Source: a virus. Taken from it: a DNA stretch of 39,014 nucleotides. A model generated the notes under the pieces. That model had not been told where the DNA came from. It made no database searches and saw only the letters and a list, made by a program, of their open reading frames with translations. Positions 14,382-23,663 of this stretch are shown piece by piece (within the stretch, counting starts at the first letter, position 1; the number at the start of each line of letters is the position of its first letter). Location: IMG/VR virus record IMGVR_UViG_3300033148_004824, positions 1 to 39,014 of that record. One strand, given 5' to 3'. Both the position numbers and the translations under genes were made by a program.

Positions 14382-15452
14382 ATGGAGACCACGATACATA
14401 CAAAGGATGACTCGACCGTCGGCATATGCCAGCAAACCGCGTGGAATACGGCAGCGCCGCCGGATTCAGCATTCGCCGAATTGCCGAATGCTCAAGTGAT
14501 GATCGATCCCGATGTAAGGGGGCGGCGGCCAAACAGGTCACGGACAAGCGTCGATGGCGGGTCCCGGCAGGTCGACGTCCGCGATATCCAGAATGACACC
14601 AAGGGCAACTCGCCAAAGCTGGTCATCCCCGGCGATGTCCGCAAGGCTGATATCGCATATTTCCTATATGGCGTAATGCAGAACGTGACTGAGGCTGCGG
14701 CCACACCGTTCCTCAAGACGTTTACGTTCCCGTCTACCCAGCCGGATTTGACAGCCATTACCGCAGTCTCCAGCCCGGGGATCGTGTTCTCGGTGTGCGC
14801 CAAGCATCCCATTGCCTCAACATCGGAATTGATTACCGATGCGATTATAACGGAGTTATCTCTCTCTTGCGCTCCAGGGTCTGGCGATGATCGATTGCAA
14901 TACAGCGCATCATTCGCCGGACGTGGTGCGATTGACGATGATTATAACCCGTCTGGTACATGGACGCGGGCAACCGAAATCCATTTTCCGTTTCATGACC
15001 TGGGCGGATTCAAATGCAACTTTGGCAGCGCAGTCACGCCGAACATTCTGTCTTATGATATCACGCTCCGCAACAATGCGGTTCCGGTTGGTGTCGAAAC
15101 CGGCGGGACCGGCATGTTTAAGACATTTGCGCTTGGTATGCCGTACGCGGCGAACGGAACGTTCGTGTTGTCCTATGATACGGTCGGCGATGCGTTACAG
15201 GCCGTTCACGGCTCTGGGGTTGATGGGACGATTGATATCTGGTGGGGCAACGAAACCCCATCGGCGGACGGCGACCTCAAGATCAGCTGCAATGCCGTAA
15301 TATCGCCGGACTCGATTCGCGAGATCGACCATAACGGCATTCACGCGCTGTCTTTCAAATATGAGGCGGTGACCGACAAGGCCAACTCGATTGACGACTC
15401 TGTTACTATAATCGTTTGCGATGGGGTTGACCGCAACTGGGTTGCCGCATAA
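14382..15452 (+). CDS. Major tail tube protein
   Basis: This 356-residue protein matches long-form phage tail tube proteins: an N-terminal arm (HTKDDSTVGICQQTAWNTAA), TSVDGGSRQVDVRDIQ, a central beta sandwich (LPSTQPDL-like strands, TELSLSCAPGSGDDRLQYSA) and a repeat of the fold toward the C-terminus (LSYDITLRNNAVPVGVE; IHALSFKYEAVTD). It polymerises around the tape measure to form the tail. ATG 14382 follows GGAAGGGTGA. The frame is open back to 14325 but overlaps the previous gene there. It directly precedes the G/GT chaperones, the standard order. Confidence 0.82.
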   Translation: METTIHTKDDSTVGICQQTAWNTAAPPDSAFAELPNAQVMIDPDVRGRRPNRSRTSVDGGSRQVDVRDIQNDTKGNSPKLVIPGDVRKADIAYFLYGVMQNVTEAAATPFLKTFTFPSTQPDLTAITAVSSPGIVFSVCAKHPIASTSELITDAIITELSLSCAPGSGDDRLQYSASFAGRGAIDDDYNPSGTWTRATEIHFPFHDLGGFKCNFGSAVTPNILSYDITLRNNAVPVGVETGGTGMFKTFALGMPYAANGTFVLSYDTVGDALQAVHGSGVDGTIDIWWGNETPSADGDLKISCNAVISPDSIREIDHNGIHALSFKYEAVTDKANSIDDSVTIIVCDGVDRNWVAA

Positions 15453-15463
15453 GGAGGTGTTTT

Positions 15464-15832
15464 ATGATTCGATTGCTGGACCCATTACAGGAGCATAGCT
15501 TCACGCCGGAATCGGAGAGGGGTAGCGCCGCGCCGTTGACGTTCACGGTTGTGCCAATGACTCACAGCCAAGTCATCGGCATGGCGATCAATGCAAATAA
15601 AACGCCGGAGGGCGGATTCATATTGCGGTATGACGGCATCCTTAAGCGGTGCATCAAGTCCATTCAAAATGTGGAGTGGGCTGAGGGCAAGCCCATAACG
15701 ATAGAGACGGCACGGGAGGTCGCCCGCTTTGTCGATGCCTGTGGTACGCCTGAGGGCATTGCCGTCCTCCAGGAAGTGTTTAATTTCATTCAATCGCTAT
15801 CGATCCTCAACGAGGACGAGTCGGGAAACTGA
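15464..15832 (+). CDS. Tail assembly chaperone, G-type
   Basis: This 122-residue protein translated from ATG 15464 (AAGGAGGTG site) is the analogue of lambda gpG, which binds the tape measure during tail assembly. Its order (tube gene, this gene, tape measure) and helical C-terminus (REVARFVDACGTPEGIAVLQ, then EVFNFIQSLSIL) fit. The last codons before the TGA contain a slippery heptamer that shifts some ribosomes into the next frame, making a longer G-T product ending at 16278. Confidence 0.85.
   Translation: MIRLLDPLQEHSFTPESERGSAAPLTFTVVPMTHSQVIGMAINANKTPEGGFILRYDGILKRCIKSIQNVEWAEGKPITIETAREVARFVDACGTPEGIAVLQEVFNFIQSLSILNEDESGN
15823..15829 (+). promoter_or_regulatory. Programmed -1 ribosomal frameshift site (G_GGA_AAC)
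   Basis: GGGAAAC is in the correct X_XXY_YYZ register of the chaperone frame (codons TCG GGA AAC) and is immediately followed by TGA. After a -1 slip the ribosome reads CTG AAA ATG CTG, entering the downstream frame exactly. Lambda G/GT uses G_GGA_AAG. The fused protein would be about 270 residues. Confidence 0.88.
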
Positions 15833-15834
15833 AA

Positions 15835-16278
15835 ATGCTGGTGCGCTACGCCGATATAGTGCGGGAATCCAAAGACCCAGCCGGGTACGATTGCGCGAAT
15901 TGCCGAAAGGCAAATCGCCGGTGTTTCTCGTACATGGATACAATCACTGTGGGCGTACCAGCAAAACCGGAATACGGGAAGTTTACGCTTGCCGGGCCGG
16001 AGGACATTCCAGTATTCATGGAGTGGTACAATTCGCGCCGTGGCCCGTTCTCAAATAAATTTTCCCTGCTCAGGGACGCCGGCATTTGCCCCGGCCCATT
16101 GCTGACCCCGCTCAGTATGCAGCTTTACAAGTTGTACCAGGATTGCCAGGCATCGGGATTCTGCCGTCTTGTGCCCGGCGGATACTACGATCAACCCGCC
16201 TTTTTCATCCGCGCAATGGAAATAATCGCCGGAGAGGAAGCGCAGGTTCGCGCCGAACGGAGGGCCAACGATGGCTAA
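15835..16278 (+). CDS. T domain of the G-T tail chaperone (frameshift product)
   Basis: 147 codons lie in the -1 frame relative to the G gene. The first ATG lacks a visible binding site, while the slippery site feeds directly into this frame, so it is probably made only as part of the G-T fusion. The sequence has two CxxC/CxxxxC-like pairs (CANCRK at 20-23; CQASGFC) and a helical C-terminus (QPAFFIRAMEIIAGEEAQV). Lambda gpGT brings tube subunits to the tape measure. It overlaps the tape-measure start by 8 bases. Confidence 0.78.
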   Translation: MLVRYADIVRESKDPAGYDCANCRKANRRCFSYMDTITVGVPAKPEYGKFTLAGPEDIPVFMEWYNSRRGPFSNKFSLLRDAGICPGPLLTPLSMQLYKLYQDCQASGFCRLVPGGYYDQPAFFIRAMEIIAGEEAQVRAERRANDG

Positions 16279-17797
16279 GCAGGAGCGTTTCAATCTCGTT
16301 GTTGGCGCGAAAGATAAGAGCGCGGCAATCATTAAGTCGATCACAAAGAATATCGCGGGGATGGCGGCGGCGTTTTTGTCGTTCCAGAGGGTCACGTCGT
16401 TTCTTACCGACAGCGTTCGTGCCGCAAAAGAAACACAGAAAGCCTATACCGATTTGTCCGGTGCAGTCAGCCGGGCGGGCGAATCATGGGAGTACGCAGA
16501 AGGAACCGTTCGCGCATTCACTAAAAGTATGCAGGAAATGAGCGGCTTCTCGGATGAGGAAGTGGCGTTTACTCTCCAGCGGTTCCTCGGCTTTGGTATG
16601 AATCTTCAGCAGGCAATGCGGGGAGCGAAGGCGGCAATTGATCTCGCGGTCCACGGCCAACGTGACCTTGCTGTAATGTCTGACGCTCTCGGCAAGACGT
16701 TTGCTGGTAATGCGTCGGCGCTTTCTGAATATGCAATTTATGTTGACCAGAATGCAACGGCTGTAGAGAAGTATGCACAAGCGATTGAGATCATCGAGAA
16801 ACGGGCGGGTGGTGCGGCGGCCAAGCACATGGAGAATGAGGCCGCGCAGTTGGACTTACTAGCCCTAAAGTGGTCCGACCTCACCGCGCAAGTTGGTGAT
16901 TTCTTTTTACAACATAGCGGTACGTTAGTTTCAAATTTACAGTCAGCGATGGACGGATTGCAGCAAATGTTGGAGCCGGAACCCGAGCTGGAAATGGGCG
17001 ACAAAATAAGGGAATACCTTGAGCAAATAAAGGAATTAAACGCAGAGCTCGAAAAAGCAAAAAATGCCAGTGTTTTTCGGATAGATGCCACGATGTTTAC
17101 TAGTGTGCCCGCAGTTACAATAAAAAAAATTGAAGAGCAGATTGCAGTACTCGAAGGATTAGTCGAGAGCTATCAATTGGCAAATAATCTCAGCGACGAA
17201 GACCTCCGCTGGATTGAGTTTGACACCCCAATAGGCCCCCCACCACCAAAGCAGGCCGAGGTCACTGAGGCTATTAGTCTCACCAACGATGAAATCCGCA
17301 AGAACCTTGACCTCTTGGGCGAGTTACTCGCTATATCTCCCGGTGGTATATCCACCCCGTGGCTCGGCGATTATACCCGTGGCGAACAGATGCAGGGCAT
17401 TAAATTACCGACCTGGGATGATACTTGGCTCAATGACTTCGAGGACGGCATGAAAGAAATGTCATGGGCCACTAACGACTTCGTCTCGGGCGCAATGTCC
17501 TCCTTCCAAATGCTCGGCTCCGGGTTTAACGAAATGGTCTGGGGTATGCGGGTTGAGTGGAGTACGCTCTTACAGGATATGCTCAAGATGCTGACCGGGA
17601 CGCTATTGCAGATGGGCGCGAAGTTCGCGGCGGCGAAAATTCTAACCTCAATTCCTTTTTTGGGTATCACGATGGGAATGCTCGGCATGGCTCGCCCTGT
17701 AAGCCCGACCGTCTCCGGTGACGCGCTGGCGCGACAACTCGCGCCAAGCCTCGAACGCCTGGCCCTGACAGGCCACAGCAGACTGGCGGTGCGGTAA
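16271..17797 (+). CDS. Tail tape measure protein
   Basis: This 508-residue, mostly helical protein opens with the common tape-measure N-terminus (ERFNLVVGAKDKSAAIIKSI). It continues through coiled-coil segments (EYLEQIKELNAELEKAKN) and ends in a hydrophobic region (about 440-475: LKMLTGTLLQMGAKFAAAKI, IPFLGITMGMLGM) that may span the host membrane at ejection. Tape-measure length sets tail length; at about 0.15 nm per residue, 508 residues predicts roughly 75 nm, a short siphovirus tail. The ATG overlaps the GT frame. There is no obvious peptidase or lysozyme domain. Confidence 0.88.
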   Translation: MAKQERFNLVVGAKDKSAAIIKSITKNIAGMAAAFLSFQRVTSFLTDSVRAAKETQKAYTDLSGAVSRAGESWEYAEGTVRAFTKSMQEMSGFSDEEVAFTLQRFLGFGMNLQQAMRGAKAAIDLAVHGQRDLAVMSDALGKTFAGNASALSEYAIYVDQNATAVEKYAQAIEIIEKRAGGAAAKHMENEAAQLDLLALKWSDLTAQVGDFFLQHSGTLVSNLQSAMDGLQQMLEPEPELEMGDKIREYLEQIKELNAELEKAKNASVFRIDATMFTSVPAVTIKKIEEQIAVLEGLVESYQLANNLSDEDLRWIEFDTPIGPPPPKQAEVTEAISLTNDEIRKNLDLLGELLAISPGGISTPWLGDYTRGEQMQGIKLPTWDDTWLNDFEDGMKEMSWATNDFVSGAMSSFQMLGSGFNEMVWGMRVEWSTLLQDMLKMLTGTLLQMGAKFAAAKILTSIPFLGITMGMLGMARPVSPTVSGDALARQLAPSLERLALTGHSRLAVR

Positions 17798-18663
17798 TGG
17801 CAGGCGTAGGGACGCGATTTTGGGTGCCGTTGATGGAACGGACGCGGCTGTATGTCGCGGACAGCGCAAGCGAGGGATCGTACCATAATCTTATGGACAG
17901 CAACCCCGATACTCGCGCAATCGGTGCGGCGGCCTGGGACCTGGCAACACAAATATACGTTGATTCGCTAAACAATAATAACCGCGCCTACAACTGGATC
18001 GGTTTCTTTATCCGCAACTACGACACCTACGGCGGGGGATTGTCACTGACCGTCTATGGTACAAACTCACCGCCGAATTGGGGCGGTTCGATCATTTACG
18101 AAACGGCAACCATATCATCAGACAAGCACTTTCCATTGATTATTCGAGCATTAAGCCAATCATACGAATATCGGTATTGGAAGTTTGATCTATTCCGTTC
18201 AGGTGAAATCATCGAGGGTGGGCTGTTTTTCATCGGGCGATACTACGACCTGACACCTCGCTGGAATTGGGATTCAGCCGATACGCCTGGATTTTTCCTT
18301 GATGTGGCCCGTTCGTTTGGCGGGCGGGTGCACACCAACCTGGCCGGCAACTATTCGCACCGCCAGATTGTCCGCACCTACGAGAACATCTCCACCGCCG
18401 ATGTAACGATCCTTCGGAATATCTGGGAGGATACCAAAGGCGGGACGTACCCAATGCTGATTACCGATGACATCCCATCTACCGGATGGAGCCATGCCAG
18501 TTCGGTCGCCAATTCAAAGACCTCGAAGCTGGTTCGGTTTAATCATCAGCCGGATGGCGACGGACGGGTAACGCTCGGAGAGACAGAGACGCAATCCGGC
18601 CTATGGAATGTGACGCTCTACATGGAGGAATTACCATGGACGGGAACAGGAGTGCTTGAGTAA
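17797..18663 (+). CDS. Distal tail / minor tail protein
   Basis: This 288-residue beta-rich protein lies directly after the tape measure, the usual place for the distal tail protein. Strands with many Trp and Tyr (RAYNWIGFFIRNYDTYGGG, YEYRYWKFDLFR) suggest a galectin- or jelly-roll-like fold. The C-terminal part (LRNIWEDTKGGTYPMLITDD, then RVTLGETETQSGLWNVTLYM) resembles the outer domain of minor tail proteins. Start and stop overlap neighbours by one or a few bases. Identification is positional. Confidence 0.6.
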   Translation: MAGVGTRFWVPLMERTRLYVADSASEGSYHNLMDSNPDTRAIGAAAWDLATQIYVDSLNNNNRAYNWIGFFIRNYDTYGGGLSLTVYGTNSPPNWGGSIIYETATISSDKHFPLIIRALSQSYEYRYWKFDLFRSGEIIEGGLFFIGRYYDLTPRWNWDSADTPGFFLDVARSFGGRVHTNLAGNYSHRQIVRTYENISTADVTILRNIWEDTKGGTYPMLITDDIPSTGWSHASSVANSKTSKLVRFNHQPDGDGRVTLGETETQSGLWNVTLYMEELPWTGTGVLE

Positions 18664-21104
18664 TGCTGACGATGCATACCAGGTATGACGAGCTGCGTCG
18701 GCGGATCGCAACGGGGGCCACGTACATCGTTTCCCTGACCGATGGGACGGATACGTGGTATGTTTCCGATAAGGCAATCGAGATGCCCAGCGAAAACCTC
18801 CTGACCTACGAGCTGGTGCAATCCATCAGCAGGATCAGCGAAAAGATAGATTTGCTTTCCCGCGAGTGGGGTGTCGCCGAGACGATGATAACCCTGATCA
18901 ACAAACCGTTTTTCAAGTCTGGCGTGGCCGCGGACGAGGGTATGTTGCTCCGGCCATCCGATGTATTCGCCGGCATCTACGGCAAGGTAATTGAAATATA
19001 TATCTGGCCGGGCCCGGGCGCATCCTATCTATCTACCGACTGCCTCAAGATATTCTCAGGCACAGTCCAGGAATATCCGGAAGCGGATCATGATACACTC
19101 ACGATTATAGCCACAGCCGAACCGCCGGAGTTGTCGCTCAAGTTGCCGGATAAGTTTATTACCAAAGACGATTATCCCGATGCCCCGGAGGATTCAGTTC
19201 ACCGCTTTATTCCGATTGTGTACGGTAGTATCAAGGAGGGCGACTACTTGAATTACCGGGGGCTGATACCCTGCCAACAGATCGCACCCAACAAATGGGC
19301 GATACACGACAAGCCGGTATATACCGTTGGCGCAGTCTGGGTGTATGCGCCGGAGTTGCGGCAATGGGTGGAACTATACGATACGGATGACTATACTATA
19401 ACTACCAACGATAGTGGAATAGGGACGGTTATTCTCGATGATCCGTACCCTAGAGCCTACGCCTATATTTATCCCGATGACGGATACGCAGACAACGGGA
19501 TGACGGCGAAGCAATTGAGCGACCGGGTAACAGACCACGATCCCGCGACATATCAGGAGCTTATATCGGCACAGACTCCCGACCTCGGCCCAACGGCTAA
19601 CACTGGATCGATCATACTCCTATGGACTAATTCATTTGGTGAATCGGAAACCCTTCATGCGAAGATCGGGCGGATCCTGACGCAGAATGCTGCCAGTGAA
19701 ACTCCGGCGGCGGATCGTGTGGCATTTCAGTATCGGTTTGGTTTTGCGTCAACCGACCCCGACGATCAAGAGGCTCCCGATTTTACCAACTCCGAGAATC
19801 AAGCCTTGAAATTTATGGCGGGATACAACGTCGATTCACCGGGATCGTGGAACCTGCTATACGATCCGGCAACGTACCCGTTGAATACAAAGTGGGAATA
19901 TGCAACCGATGCCTGGTCGGCATTCAGGACCGTGTATCTGGATTATTTGGGTACGGAGGGTCAACTTGATTGGACTCATGCCACCGAGGGCATCCATTGG
20001 CATATCGGCAGCGGTGAAAGCGGCGGGGCATATTCGGGGTATCCGTTTGCGGTTCGGTTTATACTGGAAACCGCCGAGGCATCCGGGGCGGGTACGACAA
20101 TCGGGTATCTCTATGAGGCGCGCTTGCGGATTCCGTTTGTCGTAAATCTGGGAACCGGGTACAAGCTCAGCGTATTCAAGCGCGGTGGAGTTGTGCCGAT
20201 TTCGCAAATGGCTGTCGAGGAGGCTGGGCGGTTGTATGGCAACTGGATAAACACTGGCGGACGCCCGAATCCGGGCGGATATGGTCCACTCGCGCACGCG
20301 ATCCAATCCCCGCCGTACATTATCGAATCGCTCCTACGCGATACTGCGGGCGCAGCCACGGCCAACATCGACACGGCATCATTTGACGATTGTGAAGCAA
20401 CCCGTCCGAGCGGGCTAACCCATCAGGTAATTCTCGCAGGTGAAGGTAAGGTCGGCGAGGCGGGCGATGACCGCCCAACAATGAAGAAGGTTATCGCGAA
20501 AGTTTGCCAGCAATCCCCGTATGCGTTTTATTACGGCTCGGCGGGCAAAGCCCGGATGCTGAACCTCACCCCGTACCGCATGAACAATCCGAACGTAACG
20601 GAAATTCCCAAACACGACATCGACGTTTCGTCGATCTCCATCGGGCGGACGAAGCTGCGCGATATCATCAACTACGGAACAATCGATGCTTGCCTGCGCG
20701 CGAATGATGAAAAGTATACATTCTCGATTGTCGGCGAGGATACAACAAGCCAGACGACGTACCCGCCAATCCGAGAGGATGGCATCCGCGCGCCGTATAT
20801 CAATGACGAAACGGGCCTTGCCTGGATGAGCGATTACTGGTTCTCGCAGCCGTCCGGTTCGACGCTCGGGTATTTCCTCTCGCGGCCTAAAGTGTTTGTT
20901 AAGTTTCGGACACCGGGAATCAAATGGGCGCACCTTGAGATCGGCGATTGGATTACCCTGGATGATTCGCTCGACACGGCAATCAAATTGATGGGGCAAT
21001 CATGGAATGGGATTGCCTTCCTGGTAATAGAAAAAACTCAAGCGAAGCAGGGCGTAGAATACACCGCAATCCGGCCATTGCAGGACGCCTCGAAGGGATT
21101 GTGA
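18663..21104 (+). CDS. Tail hub / central tail protein
   Basis: This 813-residue protein following the distal tail protein is the best candidate for the baseplate hub or tail-associated (Tal-like) protein. The N-terminal ~200 residues (SEKIDLLSREWGVAETMITL; VIEIYIWPGPGASY) and the C-terminal ~200 (FVKFRTPGIKWAHLEIGDWI, a hub-type beta layer) look like the hub fold. The middle contains inserted beta-sandwich domains (about 290-490, GSILLWTNSFGESE-like strands) that may bind carbohydrate. It would close the tail and contact the receptor. No peptidase motif is visible. Confidence 0.6.
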   Translation: MLTMHTRYDELRRRIATGATYIVSLTDGTDTWYVSDKAIEMPSENLLTYELVQSISRISEKIDLLSREWGVAETMITLINKPFFKSGVAADEGMLLRPSDVFAGIYGKVIEIYIWPGPGASYLSTDCLKIFSGTVQEYPEADHDTLTIIATAEPPELSLKLPDKFITKDDYPDAPEDSVHRFIPIVYGSIKEGDYLNYRGLIPCQQIAPNKWAIHDKPVYTVGAVWVYAPELRQWVELYDTDDYTITTNDSGIGTVILDDPYPRAYAYIYPDDGYADNGMTAKQLSDRVTDHDPATYQELISAQTPDLGPTANTGSIILLWTNSFGESETLHAKIGRILTQNAASETPAADRVAFQYRFGFASTDPDDQEAPDFTNSENQALKFMAGYNVDSPGSWNLLYDPATYPLNTKWEYATDAWSAFRTVYLDYLGTEGQLDWTHATEGIHWHIGSGESGGAYSGYPFAVRFILETAEASGAGTTIGYLYEARLRIPFVVNLGTGYKLSVFKRGGVVPISQMAVEEAGRLYGNWINTGGRPNPGGYGPLAHAIQSPPYIIESLLRDTAGAATANIDTASFDDCEATRPSGLTHQVILAGEGKVGEAGDDRPTMKKVIAKVCQQSPYAFYYGSAGKARMLNLTPYRMNNPNVTEIPKHDIDVSSISIGRTKLRDIINYGTIDACLRANDEKYTFSIVGEDTTSQTTYPPIREDGIRAPYINDETGLAWMSDYWFSQPSGSTLGYFLSRPKVFVKFRTPGIKWAHLEIGDWITLDDSLDTAIKLMGQSWNGIAFLVIEKTQAKQGVEYTAIRPLQDASKGL

Positions 21105-21105
21105 C

Positions 21106-21340
21106 GTGGCTAAAATGACAAACGGGACAGTATACAAGGTTATTATCAGCATATTGGCCCTCCTCTTGACAATCTCCGTTGGTTTTGCCACGGGGAAAAC
21201 GAGCAACGACGACCGGATTAAAAGACGACCGGATTAAAAACCTTGAGGATCAGCAGAAAATCAATACCGAGGCGATCATCAAAATGGACGCCAAGCTGGA
21301 CTACCTGATTCTGCTGGCCGAGCGGGGAAACACACCATGA
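21106..21340 (+). pseudogene. TM/coiled-coil gene broken by a 16-bp tandem duplication
   Basis: Starting at GTG 21106, the first frame encodes a hydrophobic helix (VYKVIISILALLLTISVGFA) then KTSNDDRIK, and stops at TAA 21235-21237 after 43 residues. Removing one copy of the 16-bp repeat restores a frame that continues NLEDQQKINTEAIIKMDAKL, then DYLILLAERGNTP, ending at TGA 21338-21340, which overlaps the next ATG (ATGA). The intact ~72-residue protein would be an N-terminal membrane helix plus coiled coil, in the size range of holin-associated or spanin-like accessories. It is probably inactive in this copy, unless a +1 slip at AAAA rescues it. Confidence 0.75.
21208..21239 (+). repeat. 16-bp perfect tandem duplication
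   Basis: GACGACCGGATTAAAA occurs at 21208-21223 and again at 21224-21239 with no mismatch. The length is not a multiple of three, so it shifts the reading frame of the gene it lies in. Perfect identity implies a recent slippage event or an assembly artefact. Confidence 0.95.
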
Positions 21341-22977
21341 AACACCCGATGAGGTACTTGAAATACATGGTGTTGCTCTTTCTGCCTTGTTTGATGGGGG
21401 CGACTTACTACGTCACCAAGGACGGCAACGACGGGTCGGCGGGTACGTCGTGGGGTACAGCGTGGGGGACAACCAGCAAGGTCAACTCCACGATTTCGGC
21501 TGGCGATACAGTGTTGTTCGGGACGGGGGTGTGGCGGAACTCACGAATCGAACCGGAAACCGGCGGGCACGATGAACTACCCACGATTTATGCCTGCTCG
21601 ACCTGGGCGGAAATGCCGACGACATGGGCGGGCGAGGGCAAGAACCTCTCTAAAATTTATGCGGGCGACTCCATTACTAGTTGGACGTTCTGGAAAATGA
21701 TCGGCGCGGATTCAGCGTGGTGGGCTGTTTGGACGCCAACCCTCGTTGGCGGAGGCGGGGGGGGCAAATGCTTATGCTTGGTACAAGACGACAGCGCAAT
21801 GATGATCTGCGAAGGAACCTCATTGGCTGGAATTAGCAACATTGATAGTCCGGGAGAATTTATTTATACGGGCGATGAGGGCGATACAATGTTCGCCTGC
21901 CTGTACGGCGGGCAAAACCCCAATTATAATGAGATGCTGGCATCCGCGACGTCGGTTGTCGAATTTACATCACAAAATAATTGCCACTTTAAGGGATTGC
22001 ACCTATTCCATAGTAGTGTTGGGACAATCCGGTTCACTGGTGCCGCAGATAGCAACCGCTTTGATTATTGTGCGTTGCGTTATGGGTCGGGCTTTTATAA
22101 CGATAATTGTGCTGTAATTTATTCTACCCATTATACCGATTCGCCCGACTCTACAAATCATGGATGGCATAACACATTTTACGCTTGTTCGATTGGTGTT
22201 GCATCCGAGCCGATAGATGGATGGGGCAACTCCGGAGCGATCATCTATTCACAGCATTATATGTATTTTGATTCGTGTTACTTCGAGCGATGTGGTGAAT
22301 ACGGTATATTTTGGAAACATCCAAGCGACGCCTCTAACTCCGGATATCGTAGTTATAATGTCACTCGCAACTGCGTCTTTGATGGCATGGGGTATCATGG
22401 AGTATATTGGTATAATAATATTGTTGCATGTAGCACCTACGCTAATATTATTATTGATGTCGGTTCACAGTCCATAAAGGTTTATAGGGGAGGCGGCAAC
22501 GAAACAGGCTTTAGCAATAATATGGTTATGAACAACACGGCATACAATCCCGCCGGGACATATTTTCACCACGAAGCACACAACGCGGGAACGGGGAATG
22601 TCATCAAGTATAACATCGGATACTATTCACCGGATGGATATTCCATAAAACTGAATGATGGTGCGGATTCCATATATGCCGTAATTGATTCTAATATTTG
22701 GTGCCCCGTATCGGAATCGTTTATTGGGATGTGCGTAACGGAGACCTGGGATGATTGGGACGCGTGGCAGGCGTGTGGAAATGATCTTAATGGATCGGCA
22801 ACAACCAACCCTGGATTTGCCGATACAACGACCTCTGATTTAACATGGCAAAACGCATGGACAAAATTTGCCCGTCCAAACGCCGGGACCGAAATGGCCG
22901 TTTCTTACGGCGGGCGCGCTTGGCGGCAGTTCGGGGCGGTGCAAAACGCAACCAGAAAGCGAGTGCTGATCCGATGA
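21337..22977 (+). CDS. Exported right-handed beta-helix protein (tailspike-like)
   Basis: This 546-residue protein has an N-terminal hydrophobic signal (MRYLKYMVLLFLPCLMG, cleavage near A22) followed by YYVTKDGNDGSAGTSWGTAW, the start common to secreted parallel beta-helix proteins. The body has repeated short strands with Asn/Cys turns (NNCHFKGLHLF, SNRFDYCALRYG, YMYFDSCYFERCGEYGI, RNCVFDGMGYHGVYW, NNMVMNNTAYNP), the PbH1 solenoid pattern of polysaccharide lyases, depolymerases and tailspikes. It could degrade or bind host surface glycan. The signal peptide is strange for a virion spike and suggests secretion. ATG 21337 overlaps the disrupted upstream gene's ancestral stop. Confidence 0.75.
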   Translation: MKHPMRYLKYMVLLFLPCLMGATYYVTKDGNDGSAGTSWGTAWGTTSKVNSTISAGDTVLFGTGVWRNSRIEPETGGHDELPTIYACSTWAEMPTTWAGEGKNLSKIYAGDSITSWTFWKMIGADSAWWAVWTPTLVGGGGGGKCLCLVQDDSAMMICEGTSLAGISNIDSPGEFIYTGDEGDTMFACLYGGQNPNYNEMLASATSVVEFTSQNNCHFKGLHLFHSSVGTIRFTGAADSNRFDYCALRYGSGFYNDNCAVIYSTHYTDSPDSTNHGWHNTFYACSIGVASEPIDGWGNSGAIIYSQHYMYFDSCYFERCGEYGIFWKHPSDASNSGYRSYNVTRNCVFDGMGYHGVYWYNNIVACSTYANIIIDVGSQSIKVYRGGGNETGFSNNMVMNNTAYNPAGTYFHHEAHNAGTGNVIKYNIGYYSPDGYSIKLNDGADSIYAVIDSNIWCPVSESFIGMCVTETWDDWDAWQACGNDLNGSATTNPGFADTTTSDLTWQNAWTKFARPNAGTEMAVSYGGRAWRQFGAVQNATRKRVLIR

Positions 22978-23663
22978 AAAAGATTATGTCTATATTTGGT
23001 GTAGCCGCACCCATATTGGGCATGATTGTACTCGTTTGGGGTACAACAGCGCGGGCGGAGACCTTCGGCAAAACCGATATAGGGGGGTCCGACAACGTTT
23101 TATCGGGAAACTATAAGGAGGGTAGTAAGTATACTCTCTCGGAAAATGGAAGCGTAACGAAGGGCTATATATATACAAAAGACAATTCCGGTAGTTTTAA
23201 TTGTAAATTTGTAATCTATAATGTAGACGGTGATACGGCCAGCACGTTAGTGGCTACATCCGATGAAGTTGTTGTGGATACATTAGGCTGGTACATGTTT
23301 ACTTTCGATCCCGCCGTCGATTTGTCCGCTGGCGAATATATGTTGGCATGGATACATAGTGATTATTTCTTTTATAAATATTACGACGCCGGTACAACGG
23401 GCCAAGGCGAACAGAATGCCGACACGTATGCCGATGGGCCGAGCGACCCCTTTGGAAATTCCGCAAAAACTGACCGGGCCTATTCAATTTATTGTGAATA
23501 CACGCCGTCTGGCGGGGAAGAGAGTACCCCCGCTCGAAGGCGCAGAGAGCTATTGAGTGTGGACACAAATAATGGCGAGCTATGCGATACGATGCAAACC
23601 CATAGCTATGGGCCGTTTGTCTATAATGTTGAATCAGGATTACAGAGGGGTGACTTCCGATGA
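22974..23663 (+). CDS. Exported beta-sandwich protein
   Basis: This 229-residue protein has a signal peptide (MKKIMSIFGVAAPILGMIVL, cleavage after TTARA) and a ~150-residue jelly-roll-like domain. The pattern (YTLSENGSVTKGYIYTKDNS; FVIYNVDGDTASTLVATSDE; LSAGEYMLAWIH) recurs in secreted carbohydrate-binding-like proteins. The C-terminal ~40 residues (ARRRRELLSVDTNNGELCDT) are a basic, disordered tail. It starts at ATG 22974 inside an ATGA overlap. An adhesion or glycan-binding role is inferred from fold pattern and place. Confidence 0.65.
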   Translation: MKKIMSIFGVAAPILGMIVLVWGTTARAETFGKTDIGGSDNVLSGNYKEGSKYTLSENGSVTKGYIYTKDNSGSFNCKFVIYNVDGDTASTLVATSDEVVVDTLGWYMFTFDPAVDLSAGEYMLAWIHSDYFFYKYYDAGTTGQGEQNADTYADGPSDPFGNSAKTDRAYSIYCEYTPSGGEESTPARRRRELLSVDTNNGELCDTMQTHSYGPFVYNVESGLQRGDFR

